From contig JAPDOI010000176.1 of NCBI GenBank assembly GCA_029168955.1, positions 488,501 through 552,500 on the forward strand: a stretch of 64,000 bases of DNA. Reading direction: 5' to 3'. The translations under genes were made by a program, and so were the position numbers. Below are positions 9,938 to 21,714 of the stretch, piece by piece. A model generated the notes under the pieces. That model did no database searches, was not told the DNA's origin, and saw only the letters and a program-made list of their open reading frames with translations. Position 1 is the first letter of the stretch. Each line of letters begins with the position of its first letter. The DNA is from Aplectana chamaeleonis (taxonomy: Eukaryota > Nematoda > Chromadorea > Rhabditida > Cosmocercidae).

Positions 9938-12110
9938 GTGGCGAGGCACGGTTACCGGCTGGCCCGTGGGGCAGGGTTAACTGAAATCTGGTTTCAGCTC
10001 TTCCGCAGGCACCGAAAAAGTAACAGGATGCATGCGGGAAGAAGAACAAACTGCGGAAATAAGGTACTTGATGTTAAGTATCATTTCTGCTTTTTCAAAC
10101 GGTTTCAACACTTATTTCGTTCCAGTTTCTGCACTTGCAGAAGTGCGGAAAAGCGGAATTCCGTCCAGCCCTGCTCAAGAGCTATTGGCCTAATGCATGT
10201 TTCCCGCGAAGCGAGACCACGCATTTTACCTATAGGGCCTTTCAGGGGCCGGATGCATCAACGCACACAGCGGGGCAAGGGCACGGGCAGGGTCTGGCTA
10301 CCCCAGCGCAGGTGCCCCGAGAGTCGGTGCCCCGCCGCGTATGCACATGCGCTCGATGGCGTCGGGGCAGCTAACCCCGGCAGAGTGTACGCAATGACGT
10401 ACGTGCGCGCCATTTTACGGCCGAAACCTGCGATCGATCGGCCGAGACAGCTGAGAATTTTCGCCCCGTCCGCTTGACGCCTCCTGTTTTTCCAAATTTC
10501 CTCTCGTTTTCAATGCAGTTGAACATCTCGCAGTTACTTTTTCGTAATGTAGAATGGTAATAGAGCATAAATATGTTTCAATTTCGTCCGTAGTTTTTGA
10601 GTATCTTTTTATTTTTAATTCGCTCGTTATTGAGACTTAACAACTTGTCCTAATCTCCAAAATGCTGCGAACCTCGTCGGAAAATGTATATAGCAAGTTT
10701 TGCAAAATTTTGTGGTGTATTTAAAAAACCATGGGTAGAATTCTGGCTCAAATGCCATTTTGCTCGCCTTTTTCTTCTATTTCAAGTTAGAATGAGAGGT
10801 GATCATCCGCCATTTCGCTCTGTGGACGGTTTAGCTCAGTTACAAGGGAATTATAGCAAGATCAACTCTATACAGTGTTTCACATTTTCGTACTGGCGTT
10901 TTTTTTCACGCATCCTGAAGTTCATGTTCAGAATGCAAGCAAATTTATGGCCATTCTTTTGTCAGAGTGAATTTGTATTTTTTCTCGGCTTAATACACCC
11001 ACCAAATTTTCAAATTGTACTTTTCTTAATTTTTATGGCTGTGAGGAAAAGGACTGCAAGATGTTCATGTTGTGAAAACGTGAGCAGAAGAACACAGCAG
11101 AGGAACGAGAATAAGGACACACGCATTGACGGCCGAGTACTAAAGCGCAGTATTTTCTTCATATATTGAGCCAAGAGTTCTTATTTCATATTTCTTATTC
11201 AGACATAGGGTTGCGAAGAAAACTTCTTCACTAGATGGGGTATATTTTTATGGGAAAAATTCTTATGGGATTTGTTAATTTTTTTTTGTTTCACAACTCA
11301 AAGGATTTAGAGGACAAGATTTGGGGAAAAAAAGAAGTTCAGCAAGCAGTGCAGGTGGAACTCAAGAAAAAAATGTGTGGTTTCTAGTATAAAAATTTTG
11401 TATGTGCCTCGAAAAAAAAATTCATACGTGTCCCGGAATCAATTTCTTTCAAAAAAATTGGAAGTATCTTCGAACAAAATTTTCTGAACCTTCATGCTTT
11501 CGAAAGTACTCAAAAACTCTGAAACTGTTGTAGATCAAGCAAAAGCTAGAGGAACGCGGAATAAAGAAGGTGGGAGCAGTAATATGGGTTTTTCCAAGGA
11601 AAACCTCAAACAATGCCTAAAAAAGAGGATATGTGAAAAAAATCAATCGAAAATTGAATAATTAACTTCTAGGTGTAAGAATTTTAGGCAAGCAAATGTC
11701 TACGAGAAGCTGAATAAAAGTTTTATGTCGATGAAAAGGACAGCAAGCCTTGAAAAAGTTGGTTTCTGCGTGATAGTATCACATTTCTGCAGCGTTTCAT
11801 CATTCTTGCCCCAGCCGGGGCAGCCTCTGCCCCAACCTCAAAGCTGGGGCAGTTGGGGACACTGCCCTTGTTCTTGCCCCGATGGCTCAGCATGCCGATT
11901 TCGCTGCCCTGCGTGCCTCGCGCCTGCCCAAACCCCAAGATTCGCGTTGATGCATCCGGCCCCAGAGTGGCCTCCTTGCAAAGAGCGCTCGCCAGAGCGA
12001 GAGAAAGAGGGTGTGGCTGTGACTGGTCCCCGAATCACATTTCTGTCTCTTCGTCTCTTACGGCTACTATACTATCTGCTCCAAACTGCTGAGTGCTTTG
12101 CTTGTTGTCA
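9938..12110. repeat. GC-rich inverted pair around an AT-rich stretch
   Basis: Around 10242 the sequence ggccggatgcatcaacgc occurs, and its inverted copy lies at about 11945-11965. Both are embedded in GC-rich, CCCC/GGGG-rich blocks (about 10190-10340 and 11805-11990). Between them, 10480-11720 is AT-rich and contains a 161-codon open frame (10684-11169) with no recognisable family and a composition typical of chance frames. This may be an old terminal-inverted-repeat element, but no clean boundaries were found. Confidence 0.35.
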
Positions 12111-12369
12111 TTAATCTAGTTTTTTTCATTCGTTGTGTTGTTTTCATCATCGGTTTTGTTCCGTTTTATTTCGAACCACATTGTGCACGCCGGTGACGGC
12201 GTACAAATAAAATAAATAAAAATAAACTAAAACTCAAACGTGCCCATTATTGGCAGCGGCCACGTTGTCTCCGTATAGAAGGATCCGAATCATCAGTACT
12301 CACCAATCCACCGTTTCGTAGTCCACCACCTTACCGACTGACGCAATTTCGTAGTTTTGATCTACCCGA

Positions 12370-12565
12370 GTGTATTAGAAGCAGTGTTAACGATGAAAAA
12401 GTTCCTCGTTTTTTTTGGGAAAAAAACGTACTCTCTGGGTCTCTATAAAGAGAGTAAGAACGGAAGCACGACGAAAAACATCCAGGAAGTGGGTGAAAAT
12501 CTCGTGGATCAGTCGACCCAATGGATCACCCCGCCCACGTCATATAGTAGCTCTCTTGTGTCCGC
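12370..12565. mobile_element. Relic of a TTAA-type MITE
   Basis: This resembles 50865-51035 inside the TTAA-flanked element at 50858-51324. Shared landmarks are gtaagaacgga.. gacgaaaaac, gtgggtgaaaatctcgtgg and a cgcccacg / cgcacac block. The left end cagtgttaacgatgaaaaag resembles that family's terminal repeat. The right terminus is not preserved. Confidence 0.45.
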
Positions 12566-12710
12566 TTCATCAGAAGAATAGTTATCGATTTTTTTTTCGA
12601 ATATTCTTTATTGCGAAAGTTTCTACCATCCAAGCATTTGCATCGGCGCATCTTATTTTCAAAGGGTTTTCGGCACAAGAAACAGAAAACAAAGTTATTT
12701 ACCTAACAAC

Positions 12711-13787
12711 GGAACCTTAATAAGTCATAGTGACCATTCCAAATGAAATGTACTTTTCCAGAACCATTTTCGCACGAAAATCCCGAGTATGCCCATCGCA
12801 GCTGCTTAGACCCACTCTGAACGATGTTATAGGCATTTTTTCTCTGATTTTCGTACCTATTGTACCCCCCAAAAAGCGCATTATTTTCACGAAAATTAGA
12901 AAACGGACCTTCAAATCGTGTTCAGCGCCCAAAACTACCCCAATAAGCAAAGTTTGGGTGAAGGAACATTTTCCAGACTTTGCGCAGACTAACAGCGTTT
13001 TGGACTTGTACGGATTTTCGGTTGGGCGTTTATTTATACCAATTAGAGGCCTCTCGAAGCGTTTTAGAAAAATATTCCAGATTTGACTAAAGATTCGCTC
13101 TGGGAAGTTATTTGGGGTGCTGATCACGAATCTGAGGCTCATTCATCGATTTTCCAAAGTTTCCAACTGTATTCGTTCACAGATTCCATCGAGGGAGAAT
13201 TTGACGGCAATTGCGACTTTTGACGATTTCCGGAGTGCTCCTATAGATCCTGCTCAAATCCTTTCTCTGGGGGTTATTTGAAGTGCTGAACACGAATCTG
13301 ATGTCAGTTTATCGATTTTTAACAGCTTACGGTAGATTACGGTGGGTATACTGTAGTTTGGTCAAACTCTCAGATTTGTCTCAAAGTTTCTATGTGGGGG
13401 TTACTTGAGGTGCTTAATACGAATTCGATGTCCATTTGTCGATTTTCGAATTATTAAGGTAGATTGTTCTTTCTAGATGTCATGTTACCTACCGCAACCT
13501 ACAATAAACCTCAGAATTTCAACAAGCGAACCCCAGATTCGTGTTCGGCACCCCAGATTACCCATACATATGTACATGTTTGTAGCAAAATCTGGAGAAA
13601 AATTTAAAAACACCCTAAAAATTCCATGAGGGGAACCCTTCCTTACCTTGCCGCGAAGCTTTAAAAAACGCTCATAACTTTTTTCAGAGTAAGTCTAGGC
13701 AGCTGCGATGGGCATATTCGACTGTCCAAAAATGGTTCTAGAAAAGTATATTTCATTTGAATGGTCACTATGACTTATTGTGGTTCC
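12711..13787. mobile_element. 1.08-kb terminal-inverted-repeat element
   Basis: The left end GGAACCTTAATAAGTCATAG and the right complement GGAACCACAATAAGTCATAG begin inverted repeats of about 110 bp, which extend through the block with gcccatcgcagctgc. The interior has three degenerate direct copies of a block reading ggttatttgaagtgctgaac..gaatctgatgtc..cgattttt at about 13110, 13270 and 13395, and inverted versions near 12900 and 13530. No transposase frame was found. The overlapping frames at 12717-13142 are shadows of each other. Confidence 0.65.
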
Positions 13788-13884
13788 TTGTAAAGTTTTT
13801 GGAAGGAAACTATTTGACATTATATTTGACACTTTGTCTGCAATCTCCCGAAACACACCAATCAGACATAATTAAACATTTCAG

Positions 13885-14199
13885 AGACTCCTCTATACAG
13901 CTTTTCTCCGGTATTTGAGTGTTGTGTGGGGAGTTTTCCCTGGAAAGCTCTACATAGTGAACTTAACTACTCAAAGGCATCGAAAGCTAGAATACGGTAT
14001 TCTTATCGTAAACACTGCCTTTAATGACATTTCACCTTCCGTTATCTCCTTGAAAACTGGACACGGATCTCCTGCCTCGCTCGAACAACTTGGACAAGAG
14101 AACGAATCAAACAAAGAACAAGTTATTAGTCCAGGAGAAGAGGCAGAGTCGGGTGACGAAGATTCCATCATGAGTTATGAAGATCTCGAAATACAGTGA
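13885..14199 (+). CDS. Candidate terminal exon of an unknown protein
   Basis: A nematode-style acceptor (acatttcag, ending at 13884) is followed in phase 0 by 104 open codons and a TGA at 14197-14199. The last 35 residues are polar and acidic (EQLGQENESNKEQVI, then PGEEAESGDEDSIMSYEDLE), unlike chance AT-rich translation. However, bases 14002-14025 read like the terminus of a TTAA-type MITE (cgtaaacactgcctttaa), so part of the frame may be exonised transposon. No upstream exon was identified and no family is recognised. Confidence 0.3.
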   Translation, partial: RLLYTAFLRYLSVVWGVFPGKLYIVNLTTQRHRKLEYGILIVNTAFNDISPSVISLKTGHGSPASLEQLGQENESNKEQVISPGEEAESGDEDSIMSYEDLEIQ

Positions 14200-14402
14200 C
14201 CTGTTTATGTTACATGCACAATCGGCTATTTCACGGAAATCGAGTTAGTAGAAACTCGATTACTCGAAAGCTTGAAAACTGAGTTATGTAGTTGAAAAAC
14301 TCGCATATTAGAATTTTTGAAACTTCGAGTTAGTCGAAGACTCGATTATTCGAAAAGGTTTTCCAATCGCCGCAGTCTAGCGGGTAGAGTATAGGGTATC
14401 TA
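14200..14402. other. TCGAGTTA/CTCGATTA-rich spacer
   Basis: Short near-repeats of cgagttagt..gaaactcgattactcgaaa occur about three times between 14240 and 14360. No gene is seen. Confidence 0.35.
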
Positions 14403-15290
14403 GCAGGGATGTGGGTAATAAAAATTTTGTGATTCGTTAGCCGTTAGTCGTTCAACCGGCTAAAAGCCTCGTTAGTCGTTAGTCGTTAAAAATCTAGGCT
14501 TTGAAAACAAGCACAGTTGAAGCAAAAAAATGCCCTTATGAACAGAAAAAAGGAAGGCATGAAGAGATGTATGTTTTTCAAAACATTCCTGGCCACTAAA
14601 GACCCTATTTACTCTTTGTTAGAGAACCTACAATACCCTTCGTAGGATTTGGTCAGAAAGCGAGTGAGGTCGGGTTTTCGCGTCTTTCCCGTCTTTTTTG
14701 TATAACTCGCGTCAAACTCAACTTTGAGCGAAACTCGGGTGATATTCATGATCCTGGCGTTAAGGGCTACCCAACGGTTTAGCTTTGTGGTGATTACGTC
14801 AAGAACTATATAAGTTTCGCAATCAGCCAGGTTTGTGATTACGGTACGGTGGCGGATGAGAAGCTACCGTCTCTGCCTACGTTTCCCCGTCTTTACCGTA
14901 TGTGGAGGGCTGGTTGATTGCGAAACTTCCATGGTTCTCAACGGAACTCCCACGGTGGCTTTACCACTGGATGGCCCTCAACGCCAGGATCACACTTGTT
15001 TCGCACAAAGTTGAGTTTGAAGCGAGTTATACAAAAAAAGACGAAAAAGACGCGAAAACCCGACCTCGCTCGCTTTCTGACCAAATCCTACGAGCGGTAT
15101 TGTAGCTCAAATTGCGAGCCTACATATACATAATTAAAATTATTCACGAAAGCCTAATACTCGATAGTGTGTGTTTATCGATTTCCGTCATTTTTTTCAC
15201 TAAGAAAGGAAACATTATGGGAAACCGAGAGAATCTTGGACTCTTTGTTTTTTTTCTGTTCAAAATTTGCTATTCTGCGCTATATGATGT
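14403..15290 (-). mobile_element. hAT-like copy 2 with nested MITE
   Basis: It starts CAGGGATGTGGGTAATAAAA at 14403 and aligns with the reverse complement of the right half of the element at 39080-41432, down to about 40985. CGTTAGTCGTTAGTCG repeats follow the terminus. The alignment stops near 15290, so the distal end is missing or diverged. The MITE at 14631-15102 is inserted at a TA that the 39080 copy keeps empty (agagaacctaattcaaac). Confidence 0.7.
14631..15102. mobile_element. 472-bp palindromic MITE, TA target site
   Basis: The ends are CAATACCCTTCGTAGGATTT and the inverted CAATACCGCTCGTAGGATTT. A TA duplication lies at 14629-14630 and 15103-15104. The arms remain complementary nearly to the centre (ttcgcaatcagcc.. 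against ..ggttgattgcgaa), so the element is one long imperfect hairpin. The CAATACC start is shared with the foldback at 4837, and a related terminus (ccgctcgtaggattttgtc) occurs alone at about 36950. Confidence 0.85.
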
Positions 15291-17070
15291 TACAAGGTGC
15301 ACACCCACGCCGCTTCGCGGCGTACTTGTGGGCGTGCTTTAGGATCTATGGATTATTTGAATTGCAGAGCAGTGCTTAGCTATGCCCAACAGCCTTAAAG
15401 GCGTCGTACGCGCAAAAAAAGGTGTCTTATTTTTCTATGCTTCCGAGTAGGCAAGCTCCGAAAAATGTCGTCAAGTGTTCGCATCTGTCTCACATTTATC
15501 TGAGAAAATGCTCGAATGAAATCCGAACTGTTAAACAACACGATTGGGTATTTTTCCGTTGCTGGATGCTGAGGAACTTCTGAACAAGTTACCAGAGACT
15601 TTGACGCAAGTTGCGTGATGGCTTCACGCAACTTACTCTGAATTCACATGTAATTTGCCGTGATTTTTGATTAAAGCCACGCGTACTTGCCTCAATATGA
15701 CACGTAACTTACGCAACATTGCGAGTAACTTGCAATGTTTATACATGTAACCTAACACCGATACACGATGCGGCTGGCACACCGACTTGCGACGCGGCCG
15801 GCGAACCGAGTGCCAGCCGGGGCCGCCAGATATTGGGCGGGGCCTCCAGCGACTAGGCGGGTCCAAGTACCTCAAACTTGGGTAATTGAACCGACGATGG
15901 AGCACACATTTGAGTACTGCCTCAGGATAACTCAAAGTTCTAAAGATAAGTCACAGGTAACATGTTAAAAGTCCTTAATTTGCATGTAACTTGATCAGAA
16001 ATTCCTGAGTGTTCCAGCGTCATGCACTGAAGTTGGCAGAATATTCGAAATAACAAAGAATAACAGAGATAGAAAAATCCAGGGTATCTTCCACAAATAT
16101 TTCTCCAGACAGATTTCAAACGAGTAAGGATGCTGCAGAGGTGAAAATGACAGTATGTGTGTTTTCTTTTTTTTTAACTACCCGATAAAATGGAATAATA
16201 CAGGGTCATTACAAAAATGAGTTGTACGGATTTCATAATGATGGATGAGAAAAAAACAATAATTTCATATTAGCTTTCTGCAGATTTTAGCCTATCTAAT
16301 CCTCTGGCAGATTTCTCCGGCCACTTTTACCTGTATTCACGATTCTCGTTAAATTCAGAGCTTCGACAAGAGAAATCGCGATCACATAATGCTCATGAAA
16401 ACTGGACAAAGTAAAAGCCGAGGGAAAATTTTTCCGAACGGATCAATCAATGAAATCAAGGCTATCATATCTTAGGGAAGAAAAGACTTTGAGCGGGGAA
16501 AGGTGGTTTTGTTGTTGCTAATAATCAACCTAGTAAACGCCCAAAGATCTCGCATTGGCAGAGTGTATGATATGGACGATATCGGTAACAGAAAACCCGT
16601 GTCCTAAACTTGGTAATGTCCCTCACTCTCCCTCGCCTGTGTGTTCCCGTGGAGCAGTGTGGTGTTGCATCGTTGACCCCTGTGCGGCCATGGTTCGTTT
16701 CCTGTGTGCGCCCATAGTTTTGTCTATAGGTGTGCAACGAATGGGAATGTCAAGCATTTCTCTCACATGATGCTCAGTGCTTTTTGGCTAATGCGGTGTC
16801 TCGCTGCTATAGGAACCGAGCGGAAGAGTACGGGTCCCAGGGATGTCACTTTTGCAAGCAATCTGTGACACCTCCGAGTTAGCTCATGGATAACATCGTG
16901 GTTCCACAATGTAATACCTCTCGCTTACTGTGACATGATAACAATCCTAAACTCTCACTTCTGGCTAGTATACGTACTACCACCCCTGCCTTTTTCGAGC
17001 AGCAAAAGTTCTATGTGGATTAGTACAACATGTAACAGGATAAATAGTATTATTGTAATAATGGCATTAC
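15291..17070. other. Intergenic stretch with ACATGTAACTT repeats
   Basis: At 15640-15990 the motif RTAACTTGC/CATGTAACTTAC recurs at least six times, recalling the arrays at 640-2535. Elsewhere I see no supported gene. The small frames at 15633-15935, 15768-15968 and 16525-16770 overlap on opposite strands and show no family resemblance. Confidence 0.35.
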
Positions 17071-17543
17071 TTAACCCATTCACGACCACGTGTCCCACCG
17101 GTGGGACACGCTTTTCAAAAATCTATTTCTCTGCCACAAGGACGATTTTCCGAGCTTTCTCATGTTTAAAGTCGTAGCCTATCCTAGACTTGATTACGGA
17201 AGTCGTGGTCCGTCGGCAGCTCCACTATAGCACAATGCTAAAACTTTTGTGAAAATAGCTGGGGCTCAATACGAAAAAATCATTACAAAAACCATTTTTC
17301 TAGCGCTTTATGAGTTCTTTTTGCTTTTACTGCCATTTTTTAGCTTCATCAGAAGGAAACTTGAGTTGGAATCACGTTCTGTTCACCTGGAAACGTGTCA
17401 CTACTATGACTACACCTACCTTGACCCAGAAGCATCGATTTTCTTCAATAATAAGTTTTTACCCACCATGAGCAGACCTACAGGATACAAAATTCAAAAT
17501 TAAATAGCAGGTTTCTGAATCACATTCAAAGGAACCCCTTCAA

Positions 17544-17983
17544 AGGCAGCGTTCACGATGGTTATTCTCGGCGACTTTCATCAGTAAAATGAAAGGCGAG
17601 AACGATCCCAGGCTCCCAGTGTAGAAGGAACGGTAGAGAACGAGTCAGGGGTGACCAAATAACGGCTGCAAACAAGCGTTTTGGTGTTCCAGAACCGCCC
17701 CTTTCTCCAGTTCTCGATATGAACAAGTGAAGACTCAGATTACAAGGATAATCAAGTCAAGGAAGGGCTGATAAGTGACCTGATCATTCGATTGCACTGA
17801 TAGGCATCATCCTTCATTGCGGTCTATTGCTCCACGCTCAAAAACCAACTTAAACAAGGGAGAGCCTATTTGGCTCAAAAACGCGGCTTTCGCGTCCTTT
17901 CTAGCATGCATTGCTATATAGGGCATCAAACCTTCCGTAAACCGTGAAGATATCGGAAATGAATTTTATCGTGAATACTGCCT
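17544..17983. mobile_element. TTAA-type MITE E1
   Basis: It begins AGGCAGCGTTCACGAT and ends with the inverted ATCGTGAATACTGCCT, flanked by TCAA (mutated TTAA) and TTAA. It is the same subfamily as 20091-20537 in inverted orientation, sharing the block with cgcttgtttgcagccg and the gagcgtggag motif. It shares its right TTAA (17984-17987) with E2. Confidence 0.75.
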
Positions 17984-17987
17984 TTAA

Positions 17988-18465
17988 AGGCAGTGTTCAC
18001 GATAAAAATCGTTTATCCGCCTATCTTGAAAACGGCCCCATACTGATTCCAATGATGTCTCTGAAATCGTACAAGACCTTCTGGGAACGGAGTTATGGTC
18101 CCTCAAAATTTGAGCTAAGGAAACATGGTGGACGAGTTTTCCGAGGCTTGTAACTTCAGTCTTTTGCAGCCGATGTATGCGAGCTGACCTGAGGAAAGAG
18201 AGAAGTTGAGAATGAAGGGAAGAACGGGGCTAATGATCGGAAATCACCGCTCATCTCACGATCTCGAGCATTCATTTGTTCACGTCGGTGGGCGTGTGAT
18301 GCGCTTTTGGGGTTTTCAATGCGCTCGAAGTTGAAAATTCGGGCTCTTTTGGGGCTCTTCCTGGCTCATTTTTATGCGTTCTTTCGACTTCAACGTTACA
18401 GTGTGCCCTTCCAGTACCCATTCCTGGTGGAAACTGAAACACATTTTTTATCGTGAACACTGCCT
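17988..18465. mobile_element. TTAA-type MITE E2
   Basis: The ends are AGGCAGTGTTCACGATAAAA and its inverted counterpart, with TTAA on both sides (17984-17987, 18466-18469). It aligns along its length with 22120-22603. The left TTAA is the same one used by E1, so one element appears to have inserted exactly at the edge of the other. Confidence 0.85.
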
Positions 18466-18754
18466 TTAAGTGAATATCACCGGAGCAATGGTGGTCTAAT
18501 AATATTTCCGCTTGACCCTGCCGTGACTTCAGGCAGTTGTTTCTCATTACAGAAAGGGTTCCCTGAGCAGAAAATCTGGTACAATGTTCACTTCATTGAT
18601 AGCTTCACAATGAACATGAAAAGCGAAAATCGATTCTTGGTGGCGTGCCATTCGAGCTCGCGTGTCCCACCGGCGGGACATGGAATACGGTAACGCAATA
18701 TTGCACGCGGTCCGAACGCGCAGTCACTCAAAATTAGGCGTGGTCGTGAAAGGG

Positions 18755-20086
18755 TTAAATATGGATTGGAACCGAACCATCAAGTCATCACATCGGATCA
18801 TGAAGGAATTCCGAACAAGTAACTCCATGTAATATGTACGGTGTGCTCTGCTTTCATCGACCAGTATGATGAGGTCGGGTGCGATATACCCGCCAAACTG
18901 CCTTCATAGTCGAGCTGAAGGACAACAATCTTGCCACCTGGGCCGCCTCTGTCTTTGTGCTGCGGCTCTACAAATCTGCCTCTGCGCTCTACGAAGACCA
19001 AATTTTAGTTCGCGAAGATCAATATTGGCTGCCAAACACCGGTAGCGGAAATGTTAACGTCGGCATGGATCCTGAAGAGACTTCGTGTTCACTATTGAAG
19101 GTTGGCGCAAACTCGGTGCACCTACGTTACAGAATATGGCACCGAGTTTGCGCCAACCTCCAGTGGGGAACGCAAAGTCTCTTCAGGATCCATGCCGATG
19201 TTATGTCTCTTCCCGCTCCTAGGAGTTTCATGAATACGAACACAGACTACAAACATTGGACGATTTCTGAGCAGTCCCTTCTTATTTCAACATGTATGTC
19301 AGCCCGAGTATCGGAAATACCTTTGCTGCTTTACTTCGGATTGTGTCGATTGAAGTAAAAGAAAAGAACAACGGTGCTGAGCAACATATTTTATACTCTA
19401 TTAACCAAAGGTGATCTATATGTCATGTGTACCGAAGGTTATGTGAGCTACATGGGGCTACGCAAGAAAAACGTACAGATGTATGTGCACCACAGAATGG
19501 CTATATAATAACCCAAGTATTCAAAAGTTTGAGAACGCAACCATTTGTAGGGTCCAGCCCCAAAGTGTTGTGTATTGCATTTCCAGCCCTTGACAGCTCC
19601 TCATTCATTGTAATTATCAAGAAAAAGCACAGCCTGGGCACCAACCACGTCTCGCACATGTCGCGCGAATTTCAGTTCTTCGCTCGGATCGAAAGCATTC
19701 ATTGCCCCCGAACCATTGAACGAATAATGGAAAAAAGACGGGTTTTGTCGAGCGAGCTACTCTTTATCGTGGGAGGGCTACTGGTTCAGACCTGGGCCAA
19801 AAACTCTAGCACCTATGCGAAGAACATAAAAGCTTCCCAGCCAAATCAGTAGCGTGGTGCTGGGCCCTAAACGCAAAGTAATGCATAAAAATGAGAAATA
19901 AGAAGACATGTTCCAAATCGCAAGATATTTACATATAATGCAATCTCTTGGGTAGTATTCAATATCCAATAGACAGACTGCTCTTACCCTGAACGCTCGC
20001 GAAAACTTTGATCTTGAGATTCTTTTAATGAAGTACTCTACCAGGAGCTTATCCCCTGTTCTCATGTCAACCTGAAATGGCCTGGT
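18755..20086. other. Spacer with a palindrome and an unrecognised open frame
   Basis: Besides the palindrome at 19056-19202, the only long open frame is 19427-19852 on the plus strand (141 codons). It shows no recognisable domain, signal peptide or splice context. I would not call it a gene from sequence alone. Confidence 0.3.
19056..19202. repeat. 147-bp imperfect palindrome
   Basis: Outer arms read AACGTCGGCATGGATCCTGA and its inverted copy. Inner arms read AGGTTGGCGCAAACTCGGTG (19099) and its inverted copy ending at 19160. The loop between is about 18 bp. It is probably a small foldback element, but no clear target duplication was found. Confidence 0.65.
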
Positions 20087-20090
20087 TTAA

Positions 20091-20537
20091 AGGCAGTGTT
20101 CACGATAAATTTCACTTCCGATATCTCCACGGTTTACGAAAGGTTTGGTGCCCTATATAGCGAAACACGCTGGAAAAGGACACGAAAGACGCGTTTTTGA
20201 GCAAAAATAGGCCCTCTCTTGTTTACGTTGATTTTTGAGCGTGGAGGAATTGACCGCTAGAAGGATTATGCCTATCAGTGTAATGGAGCAAACAGCTCAC
20301 TTACCAGCACTTCCTTCACTTGATCATTCCTATAATCTGAGACTTCATTTGTTCCTTTGAAGGGGCGGATCTGGGGCACGGGGCGTGTCTGGGGCACCAA
20401 AACGCTTGTTTGCAGCCGTCATTTTGCCGCTCCTGGTTCGTTTTCTACCGTTCTGTCGACACTGGTAGTCTAGGATCCTCCTCGCCTATCATTTCACTGT
20501 GAAAAGTAAACGAGGATGATAATCGTGAACGCTGCCT
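20091..20537. mobile_element. TTAA-type MITE, E1 subfamily
   Basis: The ends are AGGCAGTGTTCACGATAAAT and the inverted TCGTGAACGCTGCCT, with TTAA at 20087-20090 and 20538-20541. The interior matches E1 (17544-17983) in the opposite orientation, including the ggtttggtgccctatatagc block. Confidence 0.85.
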
Positions 20538-20577
20538 TTAATGCGCAGACTTAGAGGCCTCTAGTGGCTGTTCGGTA

Positions 20578-20776
20578 GAGTATTGCCCGAATATTCGTTT
20601 ATTCTAATAATTCGAATATTCAAAGAAGTGGATCATTTGGATTATTCGAATAATCGAATGTTCAAAGAAGTCGAATATTTGGTTTATTCGAATAATATCA
20701 TATTCAAAGAAGTGGAATAATCGAATTATCTGTTTATTCGAATATTCAAAAAGAATTATTTGTTCCAACACTCTAC
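20578..20776. mobile_element. AT-rich element of TTATTCGAATATTCAAAGAAGT repeats
   Basis: About five degenerate copies of a unit with ATTCGAATAATTCGAATATT and ttcaaagaagt fill the segment. The ends read tagagtattg and, inverted, tagagtgttgg, which suggests short terminal inverted repeats. A similar array lies at 36655-36820. Confidence 0.45.
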
Positions 20777-21714
20777 TGTTAGGCTGGTACATGCGACACG
20801 CGCAACGGAAGGTCTTTGCGTTCAAATCTTTGTTGGAGCGCCGTCACTAAGGGCCTCCCATTCTGCGCATTCGACCCACACTCTACCTGGATTGCTATCG
20901 CTTGGTACCGGTTCTTGCAAGCATAGGTACAGCTTATCTCCCTCATTTTGAGCCGGTTGAAGTAAGGCTTATCGGGCTAATCATTTCAAAATCTCCTTAC
21001 CACTATTATTTTTTGCCATGACGGACCGCTCTGCTGCTTGCTCCGCCCGGACTCATCAGAGAAGCTAGACTTTAAGTAATTGGTTCTCCATACTTGTTTT
21101 ACGTGATGAAATGGTTGGTTCTTGAAGGCAGTATAAGCGACGAGTTGGGATGTTATCGAAAACCGAACATTTGCCCCAGGATACAATGAATTGAAAAGGT
21201 AAAGAAAGAATCGAAAACTCATGGTATTCAATTTATGGTGTAACGTTTCATGAATCACTCCTGAAATTATGGAGAGTTCTTATTTTAGGATTTACCTGTT
21301 CTAAGAGAATGCCTGGCGCGCACAGTCGTGTCCGAGGGTAACTAAAGCTTTTTTCGTACTGAATCGCTACTGTTTTTCGACGCAGCAATTCGAGTACCCG
21401 CTGCTACAGCAATCTCGTAGCCGCAGAGTTTTTGTTTTCATTGGCAGCGCTCAGGGGAGGCTGTTCACAACAAAGGCACTTCACAGTTATCTCAGAATCG
21501 TTAACCAGTGTTTCTGTTTAGTCAGAGAGAACTTCACGATCTGATCGCAACTGTGTCCCCGGAATCGCTCAGCACCAACGACGAATCGAGTCATGACCTC
21601 TCGAAGATTATTAATTTGAACGGCGAGAGGTTCGCGGACGAGTTGTCTCGAGCCTGCTTTTTCTTCCTATCGTTCAGAAGCTGATCACAATAATGAAGAC
21701 ACAGCCCAACCTCA
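20777..21714. other. No recognised feature
   Basis: Short open frames at 20760-20951 and 20986-21258 have no family resemblance. No tandem or inverted repeat stands out. Confidence 0.3.

Larger units (their letters stand above)
17075..18754. mobile_element. piggyBac-like non-autonomous element with two nested MITEs
   Basis: The termini are CCCATTCACGACCACG and the inverted CCCTTTCACGACCACG. TTAA is present immediately outside each (17071-17074, 18755-18758). TTAA target sites and a CCC start are hallmarks of the piggyBac superfamily. Each end also carries a small palindrome, GTCCCACCGGTGGGAC on the left and GTCCCACCGGCGGGAC on the right. Removing the nested elements at 17544-18465 leaves about 0.75 kb with no transposase. 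The open frame 17249-17503 is not recognised. Confidence 0.7.

Noticed and set aside
10684..11169. 161-codon plus-strand frame
   Set aside because: AT-rich, rich in F, I and K, no domain, no splice signals in phase and no conserved repeat; likely chance.
18879..19358. 159-codon plus-strand frame
   Set aside because: Runs through the palindrome at 19056-19202, so much of its length is repeat-derived; no family resemblance.
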